From Actinomycetota bacterium (lineage in GTDB: Bacteria > Actinomycetota > Thermoleophilia > Solirubrobacterales > Solirubrobacteraceae), in the NCBI GenBank assembly GCA_903970315.1, contig CAJCIJ010000231.1:1-11267 (forward strand): a stretch of DNA of 11,267 bases. The letters are read 5' to 3'. Below, piece after piece: positions 6,801-11,267 of this stretch (positions are counted from its first letter, which is position 1; each line of letters begins with the position of its first letter). A model generated the notes under the pieces. It was not told the origin of the DNA, did not search any database, and saw only the letters and a program-made list of their open reading frames with translations. Both the position numbers and the translations under genes were made by a program.

Positions 6801-7719
6801 GCTCGCCCTCGCGGATCGGGGCCGCCGTGGTCACCACCGTCGCCTCCGTCGGGCCGTAGGTGTTCCAAAGCTCACGCCCGCAAGCCAGCCGCCACCCAAG
6901 CTCCTCCGGGCACGCCTCGCCGCCCACGACCATCAGGCGCACGCCACTCAGCGCATCCCCGTCCAACATCGCCGCCAGAGTCGGGACCGTTGAGATGACC
7001 GTCACGCCGCGCCGCGCAAGCCACGGGCCAAGATCCGCGCCGGAGCGGACAACCTCACGTGGCGCCGCCACCAGCGCTGCGCCCGTGCCCCACGCAAGCC
7101 ACATCTCCTCACAGGAGGCATCGAAGGAGACCGACAGCCCGCCAAGCACGCGGTCGTCCGGGCGCACCGTCCAAAGCCTCTGCTCCGCTGCCACGAACGC
7201 CGCCGCCGACCTATGGCTGATCGCCACGCCCTTGGGCGCACCCGTGGTGCCCGACGTGAAGATGATCCAAGCGTCGTCGTCGGCACTCAGCGCCCTGTCC
7301 TGACCCCGGCCGGGGCGCAGCCGCCGCAGGCGAAGGTCGCCTTCCAACACGCCACACACGTCCGCCTGCGCCCAGATCTCCCCCGCGCGCGCCGGCGGGT
7401 CGTCGGCATCAACCGGCACGTACGCCGCACCCGCGCGCAGCACGCCCAGAATGCCCGCGTAAAGCCGCCACGATCCACTCTCCAGGTGCACCCCCACGCG
7501 CTCGCCCGGTCCCACCCCGTGCTTGCGCAACGCCCGCGCCACACGGTCGGCGGCCGCCGACAGCTCGTCGTAGCTCAGCACGCCATCGTGGGCATCAAGG
7601 GCCGTCAGCGCGCCGCTGCCAGCCACCGTCGCGCCGAACACGTCCAGCAGCGTTTCCGGCGGTGCAAAGCGCTCGGTTTGGACCCCTCTGGGGTGGCTTG
7701 TGACGTCGATGGCAGCCAT
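3886..7719 (-). CDS. Pls-type membrane non-ribosomal peptide synthetase (A-T-six TM with three LbH-like domains)
   Basis: Single-module NRPS of the poly-epsilon-lysine synthetase type, which activates one amino acid as an adenylate, loads it on a carrier thiol and joins units at the membrane without a condensation domain. Residues here are counted from the GTG at 7749. Adenylation domain, about 30-490: IIFTSGTTGAPKG (162-173), FDAS (209-212), NTYGPTEAT (296-304), GELVIGG (345-351), YRSGD (379-383), GRSDDQVKVAGRR (396-408), SGKLDR with K483. Carrier domain, about 505-575: DFFASGGSS with phosphopantetheine site S537. Hydrophobic segments near 592-618, 628-652, 827-857, 864-893, 1072-1095 and 1097-1127 alternate with three soluble domains (about 660-825, 900-1060, 1130-1287) built of IGDGA/VGAGA-type hexapeptides, as in the NRPS terminal-domain family. 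No C, E or TE domain is present, and the length is close to that of Pls (about 1300). The start is uncertain: ATG 7719 preferred over GTG 7749; neither has a Shine-Dalgarno. The product is unproven. Confidence 0.9.
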   Translation of the reverse strand: MAAIDVTSHPRGVQTERFAPPETLLDVFGATVAGSGALTALDAHDGVLSYDELSAAADRVARALRKHGVGPGERVGVHLESGSWRLYAGILGVLRAGAAYVPVDADDPPARAGEIWAQADVCGVLEGDLRLRRLRPGRGQDRALSADDDAWIIFTSGTTGAPKGVAISHRSAAAFVAAEQRLWTVRPDDRVLGGLSVSFDASCEEMWLAWGTGAALVAAPREVVRSGADLGPWLARRGVTVISTVPTLAAMLDGDALSGVRLMVVGGEACPEELGWRLACGRELWNTYGPTEATVVTTAAPIREGEPVLIGWALAGWDVAVVDDDGCPVDVGEPGELVIGGVGLGRYLDADLDAERFAPLPALGWARAYRSGDVVRETVDGLQFVGRSDDQVKVAGRRLELGEVEARLRAVPGVRAAAAALQKTGAGNGVLVGYVVGDVAPADVRAAVAEELPDGLAPVVVVVDELPLARSGKLDRRALPWPPPDRAGTADPDLEGTAAWLAQRFIEQLGPVAVSADTDFFASGGSSLAAAKLVSVLRGRFPSVAVADVYEHRTLAALAEHLDALGEALAPAPAPQSSARSRWGALQLAGVVGLLTFTAAQWLVGIFAYDQWEGGGPSVGVPALVLGWLLVASPPGRTLMVVAARRTLLRGLQPGRYSRHSWLACRLWFVERLAEVCRVDGLAGTPWAGRYARLCGDRVGRGARLGTLPPVTGLLTVGDGATLEGQVDVQGWWIDGAELVLGEVRVGAGARVGTRCLLMPGADVGEGAEIEPGTVVDGAIPAGQRWSGSPARYVGRAGEGWPDATPARSPRRRLWRAMYGVGMAIQTGLALLATIPGFAVLVALGVNLGSVGSIASAMLFEAPLVAATFLLTYALLVAGLLRCTWPLLRPGTYADDGAVAWAYWFSEALMESTRVLLFPMFASLYIGPWLRLAGIEVGRRTEVSTAVGLSPLVSVGHTSFLTDDVVLATARARGGWLCVEPIAIGDRTFIGPGAVLRSGTRLGDDCLVGVLSTPPKCAPDGTSWLGLPALELPRVPDRPDPARTTSPPRRLVAVRASIELVRMLLPASVSVLLGTGVFLALEHLGNADGLLAMLLCAPLLLALAGIAAATLTVVAKWLLMGRYTALQRPLWSPFIWRDELINTCQEQLARAWLLELGLGTPLMGAYLRAMGAKVGRDVWFETLAVTEFDLVHLGDGAAVNRGACLMTHLIHDRLMRTGPASIEADATLGPESAVLPDTRVGRACSVGGRSIVLRGEELPAGTRWHGAPVVPHAGSPC

Positions 7720-7749
7720 GGCAGCAGTGCAGTAAACACGGTGCGACAC

Positions 7750-7926
7750 TCGCAGTCGCTGTTATTAGGGTTTACGTTCCGTTAGGGGCCCAAATCCCCT
7801 CCGTATCGCCCGTTGCGCCTCGCGGCACGCCCTCGCGTCGCAGCCCGCCCACCCCCACCGCCAGCCCCACGTCAACCTTCTCACAAGCGTGTTAAGGTTG
7901 GCGTTTCGCTGCTAGCATCGCCTCCC
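7750..7926. promoter_or_regulatory. Divergent control region between the NRPS gene and metH
   Basis: This non-coding gap must hold promoters for both divergent genes. Towards metH, CAACCTT (7873-7879) and AAGGTTG (7894-7900) form a perfect 7-bp inverted repeat with a 14-nt spacer; TAAGGT (7893-7898) or TAGCAT (7913-7918) could be a -10 element, leaving a leader of only about 25 nt or less. Towards the NRPS gene, TAATAA on the minus strand (7767-7762) is a weak -10 candidate, with a small hairpin AGGGG/CCCCT (7784-7800) upstream. No good -35 hexamer is visible in either direction. There is no room for a SAM or cobalamin riboswitch between the proposed promoter and metH. Confidence 0.4.
7873..7900. 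repeat. Inverted repeat CAACCTT-N14-AAGGTTG upstream of metH
   Basis: Perfect 7-bp arms 27 bp before the metH start codon, in the region where RNA polymerase would bind. The arms extend by two more bases with one mismatch (GTCAACCTT versus AAGGTTGGC). Size and location fit an operator for a dimeric regulator; as RNA it would be a modest stem-loop. The regulator is unknown. Confidence 0.45.
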
Positions 7927-10900
7927 ATGCGCGACTACCTCAAGGCCACCTCCCAGTCCGTCGTCATCTACGACGGCGGCATGGGCGCCACGCTTGAGCA
8001 GTTCGAGCTCACCGCCGCCGACTACGGGGGGCTGGAGGGCAAGTGCCACGAGGCCCTCGTGCTGCACCGGCCCGACGTCATCGAGGGCGTGCACACCTCC
8101 ATGCTCGCCGCCGGTGCCCACGTCGTCGAGACCGACACCTTCCAGGCCTCGCGCCTGAAGCTCGGCGAGTGGGGCCTTGCCGAGCATACGCGCGAGATCA
8201 ACGTCACCGCTGCCCAGATCGCGCGCCGGGCCGCCGGGGAGGACCGCTACGTGGCCGGCTCCATCGGGCCCACCGGCTACCTGCCCGCCTCCGAGGACCC
8301 AGCGCTCGGGCAGATCACCTTTGGCGAGCTCGTTGGCGTGTTCGCCGAGCAGGCACACGGGTTGATCGACGGCGGCGCCGACCTACTGATCATCGAGACC
8401 GCCCAGGACATCCTGGAGGTCAAGGCAGCCATTTTCGGGGCCCGCCAGGCGTTCGACCTCGCCGGCCGCCGGCTGCCCATCCACGTCTCGGTCTCGCTGT
8501 TGCCCCAGGGCGGCACCATGCTCCTGGGAACCGACATCTCCTCCGTGCTCACCACGCTGGAAGCCCTGCACGTCGACGTGATCGGCCTGAACTGCTCCAC
8601 CGGCCCCGCCGACATGCGCGATGCCATCCGCTTTCTCGGCGAAAACTGCCCCGTCCCCGTGGCGTGCATTCCAAACGCCGGCCTTCCCATCCAGGGCCCC
8701 AACGGCGAGACCATCTTCCCCGAGCAGCCCCAGCCCTTTGCGCATGCCCTTGCCGAGTTCACCGAGCGCTACGGAGTCGGGGTGGTCGGGGGATGCTGCG
8801 GCACCACCCCCGAGCACATCGCAGCGCTTGTCGCGCTCGTCGACGGACACCCAGTGGGGCCGCGGCCTGCGCCCCGCCCCGCGCATCTGTCGTCGATGAT
8901 CGCCGCCACCGCGCTCGTGCAGGAGCCGCGCCCCACGATGGTCGGCGAGCGCGTCAACTCGCAGGGCTCGCGCAAGGCCAAGGAGCTGCTTCTGGCCGAC
9001 GACTACGACGGGCTCATCCAGATCGCCGAGGACCAGGTCTCCGGCGGCGCCCACGTACTGGACCTCTGCGTCGCCCTCACCGAGCGCACCGACGAGGACG
9101 AGCAGATGCGCATCCTCGCCAAGAAGATCTCGCTCAGCCAGCCCGCTCCCATCCAGATCGACTCCACCGAGCCCGAGGTGATCGAGAGAGCGCTGGAACA
9201 GATCCCCGGCCGGCCCATCGTCAACTCGGTCAACCTGGAGGCCGGCCGCGCCAAGCTCGACCGCGTCCTGCCCGCCGTGCTGGCGCACGGCGCCGCTCTG
9301 ATCGCGCTCACCATCGACGAGGACGGCATGGCCAAGACCGCCGAGCGCAAGGTGCAGATCGCCAAGCGCATCCGCGACCTGTGCTGCGACGAGCACGGGC
9401 TTGACCCCGAGCTGCTGATCTTTGACTGCCTCACGTTCACGCTCACCACCGGCGAGGCCGAGTGGCGCCCGTCGGCAAAGGAGACCATCGAGGGCATCGC
9501 CGCCATCAAGGCGCAGATCCCCTCCGTGAAGACCTCGCTGGGTGTCTCCAACGTCTCCTTCGGCGTCTCCCCCGGCGCCCGCGCCGTGCTGAACTCGGTC
9601 TTCCTGCACCACTGTGTGCAGGCCGGGCTTGACTTGGCGATGGTCAACCCCAACCACATCACTCCCTACGGCGAGATCTCCGAGGCCGAGCGCCAGCTCG
9701 CCGACGACCTCGTGTTCGATCGCCGCGAGGACGCCCTGGAGCGGTTCATCGCGCATTTCGAGAGCCAGGGCGCAACCGAGTCCGGCGGCGCCGACAGCGG
9801 CGGCGCCGACCCCACCGCCGGCATGGAGCCCGAGGAGGCGCTGCACTTCCACATCCTGCGCCGTCGCAAGGACGGCGTCGAGCAGTGGATCGACCTCTGC
9901 GTCGCAAAGATCGGCGCAGTGCCCACGCTCAACGAGGTCCTGCTGCCCGCCATGAAGGAGGTCGGCGACAAGTTCGGCGCCGGCGAACTCATCCTGCCCT
10001 TCGTGTTGCAGTCCGCCGAGGTCATGAAGCGCGCCGTCGCGCAGCTTGAGAACTACCTGGACAAGCTCGAGGGCTACACCAAGGGCACTGTCGTCCTGGC
10101 CACAGTGTTCGGCGACGTGCACGACATCGGCAAGTCGCTGGTCGGCACCATCCTCACCAACAACGGCTACACCGTCGTTGACCTTGGCAAGCAGGTGCCC
10201 ATCCAGACCATCCTCGACGCCGCCAAGGAGCACCAGGCGACAGCCATCGGGCTCTCCGCGCTGCTCGTATCCACCTCAAAGCAGATGCCGGCCTGCATCC
10301 AGGAGCTGCACAACCAGGGGCTTTCCTTCCCCGTGCTCATCGGCGGCGCCGCCATCAACCGCGACTTCTCCTACCGGGCGCTATACCCCGGCGGCAACGA
10401 CTCCAGCGACCCCTACGAGCCCGGCGTCTTCTACTGCAAGGACGCCTTCGAGGGGCTTGCCGTCATGGATCAGCTGATCGACGACCCTGCACGCGCCGCC
10501 CTGGTCACAAAGCTGCGCCGCAGCGCCACCGAGTTTCGTGCCAAGGGCACCGAGCGCCCCGAGCTGGATCTGACCGACGACACCGTGCGGTCGGCCACAC
10601 GCACCGACAACCCCATACCCGTGCCCCCCTTCTGGGGCGCCCAGGAGATCCCCGTCGATCTCGACGAGGTCTACCCCCACCTGGACACGCACGTGCTCTT
10701 CAAGCTGCACTGGGGCGGCCGCGGTGTCAAGGGCGACGCCTGGCGCGCCCTGCTCGCCGACGAATTCATCCCCCGCCTGGAGCGCATGTGGCGCGAGCAG
10801 GACTATCTGAGCCCCCGGGCGCTGTTGGGCTTTTACCCTTGCTACTCGCACGGCAACGCCATCGTGGTGCTCGACCCCACCGACCGCACCACCGAGCTGA

Positions 10901-11267
10901 CACGGTTCATCTGCCCACGCCAACCCGGCGGAGACCGCATATGCCTGGCCGACTTCTTTCGGCCCCACGCCAACGGCAAGCCACCGGCCGAGCTGGATGT
11001 CGTCGCGCTGCAAACCGTCACCGCCGGGCCCGCCGTCACCGAGCGCGTAGCCGCGCTGGAGCGCGACGGCGAGTTTGCCGAGCAGCTGTTCGTGCACGGC
11101 CTGGGGGTCCAGACGGCCGAGGGACTCGCCGAGTGGCTGCACTGGACCGTGCGCGGCATGCTCGGAATCCCCTCCACGCAGGGCCGGCGCTACTCCTGGG
11201 GCTACCCGGCGGTGCCCGAGCAGTCAGAGCACCTGAAGGTCGAGAAGCTGCTGGACCTCGAGCAGAT
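7927..11267 (+). CDS. metH: Cobalamin-dependent methionine synthase (5-methyltetrahydrofolate-homocysteine methyltransferase), partial at the C-terminus
   Basis: Transfers a methyl group from 5-methyltetrahydrofolate through cobalamin to homocysteine, making methionine in the cytosol. The 1113 residues in the window contain all four modules. Homocysteine domain, about 10-310: DGGMGATLE near the start, zinc cysteines C223 (NCSTGP) and C290-C291 (GGCCGTTPEH). Pterin domain, about 335-605: GERVNSQGS, NSVN and GVSNVSFG. A Gly/Ser/Ala/Asp-rich linker follows at about 612-640, then the helical cap and the B12 domain with DVHDIGKS at 730-737 (lower axial ligand H732), plus GLSALLVSTSKQM. The reactivation domain starts near 890, and its AdoMet-binding motif R1088-xxx-GY1093P is visible before the window ends. 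The ATG at 7927 starts right at the domain boundary, with no Shine-Dalgarno. Judged against E. coli MetH (1227 residues), probably only a few dozen residues are missing. Confidence 0.97.
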   Translation, partial: MRDYLKATSQSVVIYDGGMGATLEQFELTAADYGGLEGKCHEALVLHRPDVIEGVHTSMLAAGAHVVETDTFQASRLKLGEWGLAEHTREINVTAAQIARRAAGEDRYVAGSIGPTGYLPASEDPALGQITFGELVGVFAEQAHGLIDGGADLLIIETAQDILEVKAAIFGARQAFDLAGRRLPIHVSVSLLPQGGTMLLGTDISSVLTTLEALHVDVIGLNCSTGPADMRDAIRFLGENCPVPVACIPNAGLPIQGPNGETIFPEQPQPFAHALAEFTERYGVGVVGGCCGTTPEHIAALVALVDGHPVGPRPAPRPAHLSSMIAATALVQEPRPTMVGERVNSQGSRKAKELLLADDYDGLIQIAEDQVSGGAHVLDLCVALTERTDEDEQMRILAKKISLSQPAPIQIDSTEPEVIERALEQIPGRPIVNSVNLEAGRAKLDRVLPAVLAHGAALIALTIDEDGMAKTAERKVQIAKRIRDLCCDEHGLDPELLIFDCLTFTLTTGEAEWRPSAKETIEGIAAIKAQIPSVKTSLGVSNVSFGVSPGARAVLNSVFLHHCVQAGLDLAMVNPNHITPYGEISEAERQLADDLVFDRREDALERFIAHFESQGATESGGADSGGADPTAGMEPEEALHFHILRRRKDGVEQWIDLCVAKIGAVPTLNEVLLPAMKEVGDKFGAGELILPFVLQSAEVMKRAVAQLENYLDKLEGYTKGTVVLATVFGDVHDIGKSLVGTILTNNGYTVVDLGKQVPIQTILDAAKEHQATAIGLSALLVSTSKQMPACIQELHNQGLSFPVLIGGAAINRDFSYRALYPGGNDSSDPYEPGVFYCKDAFEGLAVMDQLIDDPARAALVTKLRRSATEFRAKGTERPELDLTDDTVRSATRTDNPIPVPPFWGAQEIPVDLDEVYPHLDTHVLFKLHWGGRGVKGDAWRALLADEFIPRLERMWREQDYLSPRALLGFYPCYSHGNAIVVLDPTDRTTELTRFICPRQPGGDRICLADFFRPHANGKPPAELDVVALQTVTAGPAVTERVAALERDGEFAEQLFVHGLGVQTAEGLAEWLHWTVRGMLGIPSTQGRRYSWGYPAVPEQSEHLKVEKLLDLEQ

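Noticed and set aside
7873..7926. SAM or cobalamin riboswitch before metH
   Set aside because: The space between any plausible promoter and the start codon is too short for these aptamers, and no B12-box-like sequence is visible.
8043..9404. 453-codon plus-strand frame inside metH
   Set aside because: It is a +1/+2 shadow of metH, with an Arg/Pro/His-rich translation typical of out-of-frame GC-rich coding DNA.
8383..10233. 616-codon open frame antisense to metH
   Set aside because: It mirrors the metH codon pattern, is rich in Gly/Ala/Val/Asp/Leu without domain motifs, and lies wholly opposite a strongly conserved gene. Such long antisense frames are normal in GC-rich DNA.

Overview
This is a GC-rich bacterial window with typical actinobacterial traits: strong G/C third-position bias, a YrbE/MlaE-type lipid-transport permease, a type I-beta glutamine synthetase, cobalamin-dependent methionine synthase, and a membrane NRPS of the poly-epsilon-lysine synthetase type. 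The permease's wording resembles proteins I associate with deep-branching Actinobacteria (Thermoleophilia/Solirubrobacterales). That placement is inference, because no rRNA or marker tree is available here.

Layout from left to right. (1) Positions 1-520, minus strand: 5' part of an MlaE/YrbE ABC-transporter permease that runs off the left edge. (2) 521-752: divergent intergenic region with short tandem repeats. (3) 753-1415, plus: a lipoprotein with a beta-sandwich-like mature part, followed by a perfect hairpin. (4) 1472-1654: leader region with two inverted repeats. (5) 1655-3160, plus: glnA, glutamine synthetase, followed by a very strong hairpin. (6) 3326-3880 and 3886-7719, both minus: a two-gene unit made of a roughly 1280-residue A-T-transmembrane NRPS of the Pls family and, immediately downstream, a 4'-phosphopantetheinyl transferase. 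(7) 7720-7926: divergent control region. (8) 7927 to the right edge, plus: metH, missing only its C-terminus.

The most interesting part is the two-gene minus-strand unit. The synthetase has one adenylation domain and one carrier domain, then a C-terminal half with six predicted membrane segments alternating with three left-handed-beta-helix-like soluble domains, and no condensation or thioesterase domain. This is the architecture of Pls, which makes poly-epsilon-L-lysine, and of related enzymes for cationic homopolymers. The specificity residues of the adenylation domain include an acidic residue where a basic side chain would bind, so a diamino acid substrate is plausible. The adjacent transferase could convert the carrier domain to its active holo form, so the pair may be a compact system for a cationic iso-peptide product. 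A nine-base tandem repeat at the start of the transferase gene carries several in-frame start codons.

glnA and metH look like ordinary core genes, but GlnA has phenylalanine where the adenylylated tyrosine of this subfamily should be.
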